From the NCBI GenBank assembly GCA_014360465.1, contig JACIXQ010000016.1, positions 1 through 38,470 of the forward strand: DNA of 38,470 nt, in the 5' to 3' direction. This document shows, piece by piece, positions 19,277 to 27,813 of this stretch (the first letter of the stretch is position 1; the number at the start of each line of letters is the position of its first letter). The notes under the pieces are model-generated. The model made no database searches, was not told the origin of the DNA, and saw nothing but the letters and a program-made list of their open reading frames with translations. The DNA comes from a bacterium (GTDB taxonomy: Bacteria > Armatimonadota > JACIXR01). The position numbers and the translations under genes were made by a program.

Positions 19277-20347
19277 CTAAAGAAGCTTTGTCTGATAGTT
19301 TTTTAAATTTTTAAAAGCCTCCATAGCTATTTCGGGATTTATCTCGTAGCCTATGCCATTTCTCCCTAAATCCGCTGCTGCTAGGAGAGTTGTTCCGGAA
19401 CCCACGAATGGGTCAAGAACAGTTTCTCCTATGTAGGAATAAGCCTTAATTAACCTGTAGGGAAGCTCATAAGGGAAAGGGGCAACATGGTTTCTTCTAT
19501 CGCCACTCCCTTGGGGTTTCATTATCCAGACATCGCTTTTCTTTATTGTGAGCCAGAATTCTTTATCTAATTTGGATTGCTCTTTCTGTTCCTTTGTTAA
19601 GTGTCCATACTTATCTTTCCCTTCTTTTTCTGGTTTCTCGAATTCAAGGATAAATTCGTGAGCGTTATTTAGCAGAATACCGCCCGGATATGGATATGTC
19701 CCGAAAGGAGCTCTTACGGAGTTCGTTTTGTGCCATATTATATCCCTTTTGAAGATAAACCCGATTTTCTCGCAGATGTCTATCGTCCAACCCACTAAAT
19801 TCAGAGTTCTGAAACTTCCATTTTTCAATCTAACGGGAAGATTCATAATGTTAATGAAGGCTTTCCTTCCAGATTGTAGTACGCGGAAAACCTCTTTCCA
19901 AACTTCGGATATCTTCTCCAGCCACTCGTTCAAATCGTGGATGTTTCCCAAATCATTTTCAATAGGTTCTCGGGAATACATTTTGGTGTTGAAATAGGGA
20001 GGAGATGTAATCATAAGATGAACGCTCTCATCAGCAAGGTTCTCCATTTTCATCGCGTTCTTAACGAAAAGCTTTTGAACGGTCCCATTTAGCTCAATTA
20101 TGTATTCGTCATTTTTGCTTTCAATTTCTCTTTTTCGCTGGAGATTTAGCTCGGCTTCGTATCTTTTTAGCTCTTTCAGGTCAAATCGCATCTGTCCGCT
20201 TGCAGCGATTTGTGTTCTGATAACTTTTCTTTTGACCAACTCATGTAGGGCTTTAACCGATATATTTAGATACTTAGCTGCCTCCACAGCAGAGAGATAT
20301 GACCTATCTTCATAATCATTTGACTTTACCCTTTTAGAATAGTCCAT
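19277..20347 (-). CDS. DNA methyltransferase (TSPPY type) with N-terminal helix-turn-helix
   Basis: This enzyme transfers a methyl group from S-adenosylmethionine to cytosine N4 (most likely, from the SPPY motif) or adenine N6. In the 356-residue protein the catalytic TSPPY (114-118) precedes the AdoMet site VLDPFVGSGTTLLAAADLG (310-328), the order of beta-class enzymes. Residues about 17-65 form an excisionase/MerR-like helix-turn-helix (YLSAVEAAKYLNISVKALHE, then a wing QIAASGQMRFDLKEL), unusual in front of this domain. It may help target recognition or repress the gene's own promoter, as the N-terminal HTH of some C5 methyltransferases does. The gene is AT-rich, like its neighbour. A strong promoter lies only 14 bases before the ATG, with no Shine-Dalgarno. 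Confidence 0.9.
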   Translation of the reverse strand: MDYSKRVKSNDYEDRSYLSAVEAAKYLNISVKALHELVKRKVIRTQIAASGQMRFDLKELKRYEAELNLQRKREIESKNDEYIIELNGTVQKLFVKNAMKMENLADESVHLMITSPPYFNTKMYSREPIENDLGNIHDLNEWLEKISEVWKEVFRVLQSGRKAFINIMNLPVRLKNGSFRTLNLVGWTIDICEKIGFIFKRDIIWHKTNSVRAPFGTYPYPGGILLNNAHEFILEFEKPEKEGKDKYGHLTKEQKEQSKLDKEFWLTIKKSDVWIMKPQGSGDRRNHVAPFPYELPYRLIKAYSYIGETVLDPFVGSGTTLLAAADLGRNGIGYEINPEIAMEAFKNLKNYQTKLL

Positions 20348-20361
20348 ATGCTTTTATTTTT

Positions 20362-20390
20362 TTTATATTTTCAAATTTTAAGAATGTCAA
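20362..20390 (-). promoter_or_regulatory. Promoter of the methyltransferase-nuclease pair
   Basis: On the minus strand: consensus TTGACA (20390-20385), 17 bases, TATAAA (20367-20362). Transcription should start near 20355, about eight bases before ATG 20347, leaving no room for a Shine-Dalgarno. The hairpin at 20393-20426 directly precedes it. Confidence 0.8.
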
Positions 20391-20392
20391 TA

Positions 20393-20426
20393 CCCGACCC
20401 CAAACATCTATCATAGCGGGGTAGGG
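20393..20426 (-). terminator. Hairpin across the stop codon of the 1254-residue gene
   Basis: CCCGACCCC (20393-20401) and GGGGTAGGG (20418-20426) pair with one mismatch around a 16-base loop that contains the TGA stop (20411-20413). No U-tract follows at once. It probably marks the 3' end of the secreted-protein mRNA and insulates the methyltransferase promoter that begins three bases later. Confidence 0.45.
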
Positions 20427-23400
20427 CTTAACCTGATCCAATCTATTTCGAATTGGATTCCGGTTCCACTTCCAGGGTCAAGCCTGATTTGCACTATCGT
20501 TCCTTTCCACTCGGGAGAATCAGCCACCCTGACATTATATGTATGCCATTCGCCATCAGCTATAATGGGGAAATGGATGCTCTTTTGCTCGGTCATAGAT
20601 GTCTCGTCCTCCCTAGCCCAGAATATCTGGGCATCGGGAACCGCACCCGGTGGTAGTGGATTGAATTTCATCCGCAAGGAGATATATGGATACTCGTTTG
20701 CCGAGACCCTGAAAAATGGGCTTTCCATATAGGGGTCGCCTCCGATAGACCTTCCCTTAAGGGTACCGCCTGATACATTGAAGGGAGCGAGGTCGTGGGT
20801 TTCCGACCAGCCCTCTGGGTCGTTATCAACATTGAACTCCCAATCGGGCTTCGCGGTGAGGAGTGGTGTCCTGTTTTCCTTCGCTTTTACTCCTTCTATC
20901 CTCAGATTGAGGAATGGTTCATCGTGCTTGACCTTTATTATAAGCAGACCGCCATTGCGCTCATCGTATCGCCACCATTCTTCCTCTTCTATATTCTGTG
21001 AGATTTCCCTACCATTCCTAAGAACTCTTATCGGGCGCTCGATTGGGGCAACGGTTGTATAGGTTGAGATGGGCTTCCCTGGGATTGAGCGTGGTGACTT
21101 AAGGGTGAGGAGCAGGTTATCGCCATCCAGCTTAGCATTTATTGAGGGTGCTTCGGAGTTGACCATAATCTTCAGGTTATTCTGGAATAAAAGGAAGAAG
21201 GAATTATCTTGCGGGTCTTCCTCTGGATTGCGCAGGATATAGACATTCCTCGCTATTCCAGCAGGGTTAAGCATACCGGGGTCGCTCTTCGTGTATGTCA
21301 TCAAGTTGACGGAATCGGGATAGCCACCTTTATGTTCGCCCTCTGTCGTTTGCATTTGCATAGCGCAGAGCGTTATTCCCTCTGCGATGTGTTTCCAGGG
21401 ATAGCTGTCATCATATTGAGCCAATTTGAGAAGGGAATAGGCGTAATCCAGCCCACACCACTGGACGGGAGTGCCAAACCAGGGAGCGGCATTGTAGAAG
21501 CTAACGCCGAATATGGGGATCGTGGCATAGAGCATCATCCTGGGACGGTCGGGAGCGTTCCATACATAGACGAATGGTAGCCCCGTTTTCGCCCAGAATA
21601 TGGCTCGCTTGAGATATTCCTTATCTCCCGTAAGTTTATAAGCCTCAAGGTAGAGAAGAACGCCGTTTGCCGAGGCGAGTATGTCAGGGGCATGGAGGGG
21701 GATTTCCCAGGTTTGTGCTCCCTCAGGGCGGGTGAAGTGGTCTGTTATATAATTGAGTGCTTTCAGCCCAGCTTCCCAGGTGAGCTGGTTGTTGGTGAAG
21801 CGGGTATACCTTAGCAGAGCGGTCGCCCTCCTATTCAGGAATGTGCAGGTGCCGATTGAGGTATCGCCTTCCGCTCCCAGATTCGGTCGCTTCGGGTTGA
21901 ATTTTCTCAGCATTTCCGTGTTCTGGGGGTCCATCTTAAATCCCCAGCTTCCATCCTCCCTCTGGGTGGACATATCAAGGGCGCATTGCTGGGCAAGGGA
22001 ATTTATCTGCCCTACAAGCCGCAGATAGCGCGGTGGAATATCGGGAAATCCACAGAGCTGGAGCTCCAAATCGTAGTTGCGGACCCTTTGGGGTAAAGGA
22101 GGAATGCCGAATTTCTCAAGATAGAAATCAAATGAATCGGTTATATCAAGGGGATAGCCACCGATAAGCCAGTAATGAAGTGAGAGCTTAACCTGGGGAT
22201 TCAGTATGAAGGGTTCGCTTGCTTTCTCCTCGTTTTCCTTGACCCAGCGTGGGATGGAGGGGAGAAAGAGTCCAAAAAGGTGATTGTCTTGCCCTTCCAA
22301 CCAGTTAGGAGAGGCGAAGAGTGCGGATGGGCATACATTTACGCCGTCCCATTTCTGTAATGGGTCCCACATAATTCCCACGAGATGTTTATCTTTCACA
22401 AGGGTCATCATCGGCACGGTAATCTTGTAGGGATGGGGAGCATGTTGATCGTTGAATGGTGGGTCGCCGAACTCGGTTGAGATGGAGCTTTCTCCCTTGA
22501 GCATATAGAAAAGCCCAGGGAAAAGGGCATAATCCTTATCAGAACCGAACTCTCCCTCACCGATGTAGAGGCGAGGACAATGGATGGCGAGGAGTTGGAC
22601 GGAATGCTCCGCAGAGAGGGCCCAATCAACATCTATGCTCCTTTGACCGCTTTTCGCAGTAAAACGAATGCTCATCTTCCAGAGAACTCCATCGTCGTCC
22701 TTGAAACTGAGGGGGAAAATCAGCTCAACTTCTCCGGGTTTTTCTTTTTTCTCATATGATTGGGCGTAAAGCAAAGCGTTTGCCTCCTTGCCAATTCTTC
22801 GGCGGTAAATCAAATTGGCAAGATAAGGGGATATAGCCATCCGCATATAACCAGCCCTCATATCCTTCACATCAAGGGCGAATACGCCGTAACCAAAGGA
22901 GTTTTTGGGAAAGACGAGGCGGAGATTTTCATTCTGAATGACAAGGTCGCCATTCTCTTCCATTATACTCGCACCTTTTCCCCAACTGAAATGGGGGAGA
23001 TGTTTGCTAACGACGAGGTACAGCTCCTTCTCCAATTTACCACCCTGCCAGGTTATAGCCAGCTTCAGCTTATGCAAGCCATCCTGAAGTGGCTTAAGCT
23101 CAAATGTTTGCTCCTCCTGCGATGAGGCAGGGAGGAGGGGGAGCTGAAGTTTAGAGGGTTTGATGAGGACGGAAGGAGGAGCGGATATCAAGATGTTTAC
23201 ATTCTGGGCGCTACCCAATCCATCATTTGCAAGGAGGAGATGCAGATTATAGCTGTCGCCACGGAAGTGGATAGCTCGTTTGGTGGAGAACTCCTTCACG
23301 ATGAGTGATGGTTCATAGACGGCAGAGAGGGTGACGGAGTCCTCAATCTGAGGATTGGGATGCCAGCTGAGGGTGAAGGCAACTTTCCCTTTGCTCTCTC

Positions 23401-24175
23401 CTTCTAATTTCCATTTTATATCCCCTTCCTCTCCACTCTTTAAATCTATGCTTTTCTCTGGGGAATCTATCCGTATCCCAGCGGGAGGGCTCAACTTGGC
23501 GGTTAAGTTTTTTGCTTCCTCATCGCCAACATTTTTGAGCCGTAAGGTCAAAGAATCCTTACTTATATCAACCGAGAGAGGGAGGAGGAAGGGACCGGCT
23601 GATTCAACATAGTTTACATCATCTATGATTAATTCTCCATCGCCATTGCCTCCCTCATTTATACGAGGTGCCACTTGCACGCTCCGAACATCGGGCATTT
23701 TGGTGTAATCGTAGGCTATTATTCCGAAATGCCATTTATCGTCGGCGAAGAGGGGAGGGATGACGAAGGTAGTGCGGGCGGGACCGATTTCGTAGTTATC
23801 CTTACCCATTGGTATGACATAGAAGCGGACATTGTCGCCCTCTGCTTTCTTGAGCTTGAACCAGAAGGTAAAGGCGCCCTTGAGGCGTGGGAAGAGGTCG
23901 CCGATTGAGGATTGTTCTTCTCCCTTTTTGCCGATGGGATAGGTGCGGTTGAGACCGGCGACGGAATCCCTTTTGGCTTTCAGGAGGATAGCGTAATTTC
24001 CCGAATGTGCTTCTTTCGTTAGTTTAACTTCAGCTTGTCCTTTTCCAGCGGTATAGCCAATCCAGCCAGTGGGGAAACCATTTTTCAATTCCTCAAAACC
24101 GCCATTGCTCAATGTTTGCGCCTCCAAAAAGAAAGGGAGAAAGAGCAAGATGAGACAAATCCTGAAATTTTTCAT
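20411..24175 (-). CDS. Large secreted multidomain protein, carbohydrate-binding and toroid domains, unknown activity
   Basis: The exact function is not recognised. The 1254-residue protein starts with a signal peptide (MKNFRICLILLFLPFFLEAQ). Next comes a CBM4/9-like jelly roll (about 22-190; LSNGGFEELKNGFPTGW ... LIIDDVNYVES), then two CARDB/NPCBM-like beta domains (about 195-390; RLKNVGDEEAKNLTAKL, LLANDGLGSAQNVNILI). A large beta region (about 400-660) and an alpha/alpha toroid (about 720-960; TQREDGSWGFKMDP, GTPVQWCGLDYAYSLLKLA) follow. The C-terminal beta domain (about 1100-1254; EFNVDNDPEGWSETHD, FEIDWIRLSP) again looks like a carbohydrate-binding module. AGGGTGA lies six bases before the ATG, and a TATAAT lies at 24214-24219 without a clear -35. 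A polysaccharide lyase or hydrolase is plausible but unproven. Confidence 0.8.
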   Translation of the reverse strand: MKNFRICLILLFLPFFLEAQTLSNGGFEELKNGFPTGWIGYTAGKGQAEVKLTKEAHSGNYAILLKAKRDSVAGLNRTYPIGKKGEEQSSIGDLFPRLKGAFTFWFKLKKAEGDNVRFYVIPMGKDNYEIGPARTTFVIPPLFADDKWHFGIIAYDYTKMPDVRSVQVAPRINEGGNGDGELIIDDVNYVESAGPFLLPLSVDISKDSLTLRLKNVGDEEAKNLTAKLSPPAGIRIDSPEKSIDLKSGEEGDIKWKLEGESKGKVAFTLSWHPNPQIEDSVTLSAVYEPSLIVKEFSTKRAIHFRGDSYNLHLLLANDGLGSAQNVNILISAPPSVLIKPSKLQLPLLPASSQEEQTFELKPLQDGLHKLKLAITWQGGKLEKELYLVVSKHLPHFSWGKGASIMEENGDLVIQNENLRLVFPKNSFGYGVFALDVKDMRAGYMRMAISPYLANLIYRRRIGKEANALLYAQSYEKKEKPGEVELIFPLSFKDDDGVLWKMSIRFTAKSGQRSIDVDWALSAEHSVQLLAIHCPRLYIGEGEFGSDKDYALFPGLFYMLKGESSISTEFGDPPFNDQHAPHPYKITVPMMTLVKDKHLVGIMWDPLQKWDGVNVCPSALFASPNWLEGQDNHLFGLFLPSIPRWVKENEEKASEPFILNPQVKLSLHYWLIGGYPLDITDSFDFYLEKFGIPPLPQRVRNYDLELQLCGFPDIPPRYLRLVGQINSLAQQCALDMSTQREDGSWGFKMDPQNTEMLRKFNPKRPNLGAEGDTSIGTCTFLNRRATALLRYTRFTNNQLTWEAGLKALNYITDHFTRPEGAQTWEIPLHAPDILASANGVLLYLEAYKLTGDKEYLKRAIFWAKTGLPFVYVWNAPDRPRMMLYATIPIFGVSFYNAAPWFGTPVQWCGLDYAYSLLKLAQYDDSYPWKHIAEGITLCAMQMQTTEGEHKGGYPDSVNLMTYTKSDPGMLNPAGIARNVYILRNPEEDPQDNSFFLLFQNNLKIMVNSEAPSINAKLDGDNLLLTLKSPRSIPGKPISTYTTVAPIERPIRVLRNGREISQNIEEEEWWRYDERNGGLLIIKVKHDEPFLNLRIEGVKAKENRTPLLTAKPDWEFNVDNDPEGWSETHDLAPFNVSGGTLKGRSIGGDPYMESPFFRVSANEYPYISLRMKFNPLPPGAVPDAQIFWAREDETSMTEQKSIHFPIIADGEWHTYNVRVADSPEWKGTIVQIRLDPGSGTGIQFEIDWIRLSPTPL

Positions 24176-24342
24176 AGGGCATCACCCTCTTCAGATGGTG
24201 GTTTTCATAATAGATTATATTAGAAATGTCTTAAGGGGGGAAGTTGAACTGATAGTTGAGGAGAAGTTGATTTAGAGATTTTCTCTATGCCCTATTTATT
24301 GAAGGGTGAATTGATTACTATTAAAAGAAATTATGGGGCTTT

Positions 24343-24360
24343 AAGAGCTGTGCTCTTTTT
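24343..24360 (+). terminator. Compact hairpin with T-run in an otherwise empty gap
   Basis: AAGAGC-TGT-GCTCTT is followed by TTT on the plus strand. No plus-strand gene lies just upstream, so it more likely serves the minus-strand aldolase operon or is a relic. Confidence 0.35.
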
Positions 24361-24430
24361 GTCTTTCTTCTCCACTCCTCAATTACGAACTTTTCCTCAA
24401 GAAAGGCGTGGCGATTTTATTCACTCTTCC

Positions 24431-24560
24431 GTCATTGCGAGCCCCCGACAGGGGGCGTGGCAATCTCGTTTTTTGAAAGGCAACCATGGGATTCTTCGGC
24501 TTCGCCTTTCGGCGAAGCCTCTGAATGAGGGAAATGGTCGTCATCACGAACCCTAAAAAT
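24431..24560. repeat. Hairpin-rich dispersed-type intergenic repeat
   Basis: The segment contains GTCATTGCGAG, then GCCCCC-GACA-GGGGGC (24441-24456), then GTGGCAATCTCG, and further on a perfect 9-bp stem GGCTTCGCC-TTTC-GGCGAAGCC (24498-24519), ending near GTCATCACGAACCC. I recall very similar CATTGCGAG...GGCAATCTC repeats scattered between genes in many genomes of uncultured bacteria. Only one clear copy lies here. It encodes no credible protein. The rest of the 513-base gap (24176-24688) holds the promoter region of the 1254-residue gene, the hairpin at 24343, and nothing else I can recognise. Confidence 0.65.
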
Positions 24561-24688
24561 CCTTGCAATTTATCAAAAAAAATCTTATGCCCTATTTTAA
24601 GAATCTTGTTGGTTAGCAAGGGAGTAATAGAAACCGTGGATTATTGATTCACCAACAAAATTTTGAAAATAACAGCGCGAATTATCAG

Positions 24689-25459
24689 CTAAGAACCGTT
24701 TTTACCTTTCAAACTTTTCAGCAGATTGCTACAAGCTTGGCGAAGAATTTGGGCATCTGTGGATAAAGCGACGAAGAGAAATCCCTGCTCAATGTATCGC
24801 TCCACTTCCTCGGTGGATACCGCATGGATGCCCATTGGCTTTCCTTTTTCCCTTCCAACTTTCAAAATCCTCTTAACCGCATCCTGCCACAGGGTGTTCT
24901 CTTTGAAGGGGGTGCCAAGAAGCCCAAGTGAGCTGGCGAGGTCGTTTGGTCCTATGAAAACTAAATCTATCCCCTCAACCTCACATATTTCCTCTGCTCG
25001 CTGGACTGCCTCTATATGCTCTATCTGAACTGAAAGCAGGATTTCCTCGTTTGCTCTGGGGAAATAATCCTCACCATAAAAGGTCTGGACTGCCAACCCG
25101 CCATAGCTTCTCCTTCCCTGCGGAGGGAACCTCACAGCCTCAACAGCAAACCTCGCTTCATCTCCGTTCATAACCATAGGGATAAGGACGCCCATCGCTC
25201 CCGCATCAAGGGCTCTCTTTATCAAGGCACCATCGTTCCAGGCAACCCTCACAAGGGGAGTGGTTGTGGTTGGAAGTATCGCCTGAATAGCTGATAACAT
25301 ATCGGAATAATCCATCGTTCCATGTTCTGTATCAATCATCAGCCAATCAAATCCCACCCTCGCCATTATACCTGCAACGAGGGATGAATCAAGCGTGAGC
25401 CAACTGCCCACAGTGGGTTTTCCCTCTCGCAGTTTTCTCAAAACTGTGTTGTCTCTCAT
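24689..25459 (-). CDS. HpcH/HpaI-family class II aldolase
   Basis: This is a cytoplasmic metal-dependent aldolase that cleaves 2-keto-3-deoxy or 4-hydroxy-2-oxo acids to pyruvate and an aldehyde, as in rhamnonate, galactarate or hydroxyphenylacetate breakdown. The 256-residue protein has MIDTEHGTMDY (H46), R71 in LVRVAWND, RFPPQGRRSYGG, metal ligand E147 in SVQIEHIEA, and D173 in FIGPNDLASSLG: the complete family set. GGAGG lies seven bases before ATG 25459, and the ATG overlaps the preceding gene's stop as ATGA. It is the last gene of the six-gene run, and its pairing with a glycoside-hydrolase-like protein points to sugar-acid catabolism. The true substrate is unknown. Confidence 0.9.
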   Translation of the reverse strand: MRDNTVLRKLREGKPTVGSWLTLDSSLVAGIMARVGFDWLMIDTEHGTMDYSDMLSAIQAILPTTTTPLVRVAWNDGALIKRALDAGAMGVLIPMVMNGDEARFAVEAVRFPPQGRRSYGGLAVQTFYGEDYFPRANEEILLSVQIEHIEAVQRAEEICEVEGIDLVFIGPNDLASSLGLLGTPFKENTLWQDAVKRILKVGREKGKPMGIHAVSTEEVERYIEQGFLFVALSTDAQILRQACSNLLKSLKGKNGS

Positions 25460-27798
25460 TTCCTTTCCTCCTTTATCAACCAGATTTCCGCTACCTGACA
25501 GCCTCTCCCGTTCCCTCCCAGCCCTGGCTCGGGATACCAGCTGAGAATGAGTTCTCCATTCTTTATCGCTGATTTGGGGATTTCGAAATTTAGAGGGCGA
25601 GGAGGATAGGGCTTGGGGATGAATGGGTGAATTTCGTATTCTTCATTAGCAACGAGCCGTATCTTAATCACCCTATCCCCTGCGTAAACGACCTTCAATC
25701 TGTAGGAATATTCTGGGTTTAAACCTTGCAGTCGCAATTTGAGCGGGGCATCGTAGCGGGATTCCAGATGGTACCACCAGGAAATCGGTTTGTCTGGATG
25801 GTGAGCAAAACCAATGAGGGGAGATTCGCGAAATTCCGGGTCCTCTTCATAGGGTTTTCTGTCAACCGCATATGATAAGCTGGTGAAGCTTCCTAAATCT
25901 AAATAGAAACCCCCTGGACCAGGGTTTTTCCAATTAAGGATTTCCTCAATCCTTTTCAAGCGTTCTTTCTCGTCCTGAAGGGAGCGAATTTGGGAGAATT
26001 GGGATTTCAGCCAGATGCTATTATTTAGAGGGAAATCCAGGGTATCAAGGTTAGCTCCCCTTTCAACTTCAATGGCATAGTAGCGCTGGACGCTCAACTG
26101 CATACGGATGCTTTGGAAAAGGGCTTCCGCAAGTTCAAATATCCTCGCCCTGATGTCACTCGCAACAGGTTCGGTAACCGCCTTATTGAGGATTTCCTCC
26201 GCCTTATCCATAGCAAGAAGCGAGCCATAAAGTTGGGCTTTTCTCAATTCTTCCATTGCTTTTTCCTCAAGGTGTCTCTCGTATCTAAGGCGAGCTTGGA
26301 GGTAGGCATCGTAATAAGCTCTGTAAAGAGCCATTTGGAATCGCCAGTTGAGTTTTGTCATAGGCGGCGCAGTTCGTTCCATCTCCTGAAATTGAAGAAA
26401 AGTCGTGGGGATGGAATCGTTGGAGAGAAGGGGACCATCCCAGTTTTTCTCAAGGGAGAGAAGCCCCTGAGCGAAAGCCTCACGGAACTCCTCAGCGATG
26501 AAGTAGCCGGCGTATTCTTGCAGAATTTCAAGCGGTTCAGCCTCTGGATTCCACCCCAGGGTGCTCCAAATAATCTTGTTTACATCGTCGTTACATCCCT
26601 CAGAATAGGTTATGAAACCGATGCTATAAGGAAGATGGCGTTTGGCTATTTGGCTCATCTGGACGGGGCGAGGGTTGATTCCTTCTCTTCCCTGGGTGAA
26701 GGCGAAAGCCATATCCCAATTTGGAACGGGAAACTGGCACTGACGGTTATGGGTTATATCGGGGTAGAGCCGAATTGGATAACGCTGAGGAATAAGCTCG
26801 CGAAGGCGGGGGAGGGGTAGGCGGACCTGTGGTCCAAAGACGACGCCGGTTAGCCAATCTGGCTCTTTTTTCAAAAGAGCGAGAAATTCCTCCATCCATA
26901 CCGAAGAGAAACCTTGAGGAGAGACCCAGAGTTGGGCTGAGGGATGATAATGGCGAAGATTGTCAGCCTGTTTTTCCAGAAAGGAGAGAAGGAGTTTGGG
27001 AGAAGTGTGCCCCGGGTCACCGCCGGGGACGAAGACGGCGTCAAGCCGGGGGAGAGCTTTGAAGACCTCTGCCCATTCCTTGAGAGCGAAGGCTACTGTC
27101 TCCTCATCGGAGTAATCCTCGTCCATAGCGGGATACCAAACCCAGACATCAAGGTCGTACTCATCAGCAAGGCGGGACATCTCCCGCATCATAATCAGGG
27201 GAGGAAGGGTGAACAAGGGGCTATCCGATGCATCGTCCGAGCGGGGAGGGATGAGCTCTATCGCATTGGTGCCAAAGACAACAAGGTCCCTTATATACTG
27301 CTCCCAGATGGCGAGGTCCCACCCATCATAGGAATGGGTCTTGGGACGATACCCTAACTGGTGCCCTCTCAAGGGATAAATGGGTTTTGAGGAGATACAG
27401 AGGTTCTCGGGGATGGACAAGCGGTCGCGCTCCATCCGAAGACACCTTAAGAGCCTGCCTACGGCAAAGAGGGTTGCTCTGGGAGTATTGCCGATTGCCA
27501 GCACTAATGGTCCACCAGCTTGTGATTTAACAACTTTGAGAAGGTAACCCTCATGGCTTGTCTGGTCATCCTGCAAAGTGGGTGGAAGGAGGTCGAGAAA
27601 AGGCTTGGCAGGGGCAGGGCAATTTTCCCTTGTAGCAACGATGATTAGAGGGAAACTTCCTATGGGTAGGTCGGTCGTGGTTGGCAGAATTAAGCGGGTT
27701 CGTCTCGTTATCTCCTCCCTGAGCATCTTCACTGCTTTCAGCTCTGGAGAGGAGATGCCTTTTGGATGGAGAACGACAGCTTTATTTAGCTCTATCAT
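25456..27798 (-). CDS. Glycoside-hydrolase-like protein (GH20/GH67/GH84-type layout), cytoplasmic
   Basis: The family is not firmly recognised. The 780-residue protein has an N-terminal alpha/beta domain (about 1-125) like the GH20b domain that precedes GH20, GH67 and GH84 barrels (ELKAVKMLREEITRRTRLIL). A TIM-barrel-like region follows (about 135-430; YPLRGHQLGYRPK, FGTNAIELIPPRSDD, AVFVPGGDPGHTSPK, WVSPQGFSS), then a helical region, then a C-terminal beta domain (about 640-780; YRLKVVYAGDRVIKIRLVAN) like carbohydrate-binding modules. No signal peptide is present, so it should act inside the cell. The start has only a weak ribosome site, 15 bases after the deacetylase stop. Its ATGA overlap with the aldolase argues that the two work in one pathway. 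Catalytic residues cannot be assigned. Confidence 0.7.
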   Translation of the reverse strand: MIELNKAVVLHPKGISSPELKAVKMLREEITRRTRLILPTTTDLPIGSFPLIIVATRENCPAPAKPFLDLLPPTLQDDQTSHEGYLLKVVKSQAGGPLVLAIGNTPRATLFAVGRLLRCLRMERDRLSIPENLCISSKPIYPLRGHQLGYRPKTHSYDGWDLAIWEQYIRDLVVFGTNAIELIPPRSDDASDSPLFTLPPLIMMREMSRLADEYDLDVWVWYPAMDEDYSDEETVAFALKEWAEVFKALPRLDAVFVPGGDPGHTSPKLLLSFLEKQADNLRHYHPSAQLWVSPQGFSSVWMEEFLALLKKEPDWLTGVVFGPQVRLPLPRLRELIPQRYPIRLYPDITHNRQCQFPVPNWDMAFAFTQGREGINPRPVQMSQIAKRHLPYSIGFITYSEGCNDDVNKIIWSTLGWNPEAEPLEILQEYAGYFIAEEFREAFAQGLLSLEKNWDGPLLSNDSIPTTFLQFQEMERTAPPMTKLNWRFQMALYRAYYDAYLQARLRYERHLEEKAMEELRKAQLYGSLLAMDKAEEILNKAVTEPVASDIRARIFELAEALFQSIRMQLSVQRYYAIEVERGANLDTLDFPLNNSIWLKSQFSQIRSLQDEKERLKRIEEILNWKNPGPGGFYLDLGSFTSLSYAVDRKPYEEDPEFRESPLIGFAHHPDKPISWWYHLESRYDAPLKLRLQGLNPEYSYRLKVVYAGDRVIKIRLVANEEYEIHPFIPKPYPPRPLNFEIPKSAIKNGELILSWYPEPGLGGNGRGCQVAEIWLIKEERK

Positions 27799-27813
27799 TG
27801 TCTTATCATTTTA

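Noticed and set aside
24431-24560. CRISPR or phage attachment site
   Set aside because: There is a single block of hairpins with no regular spacing, no repeated units, and no cas or integrase gene nearby.
24383-24619. 78-codon minus-strand open frame in the 24176-24688 gap
   Set aside because: It is mostly a translation of the hairpin repeat (RLPRPLSGARNDGR), a common false protein.
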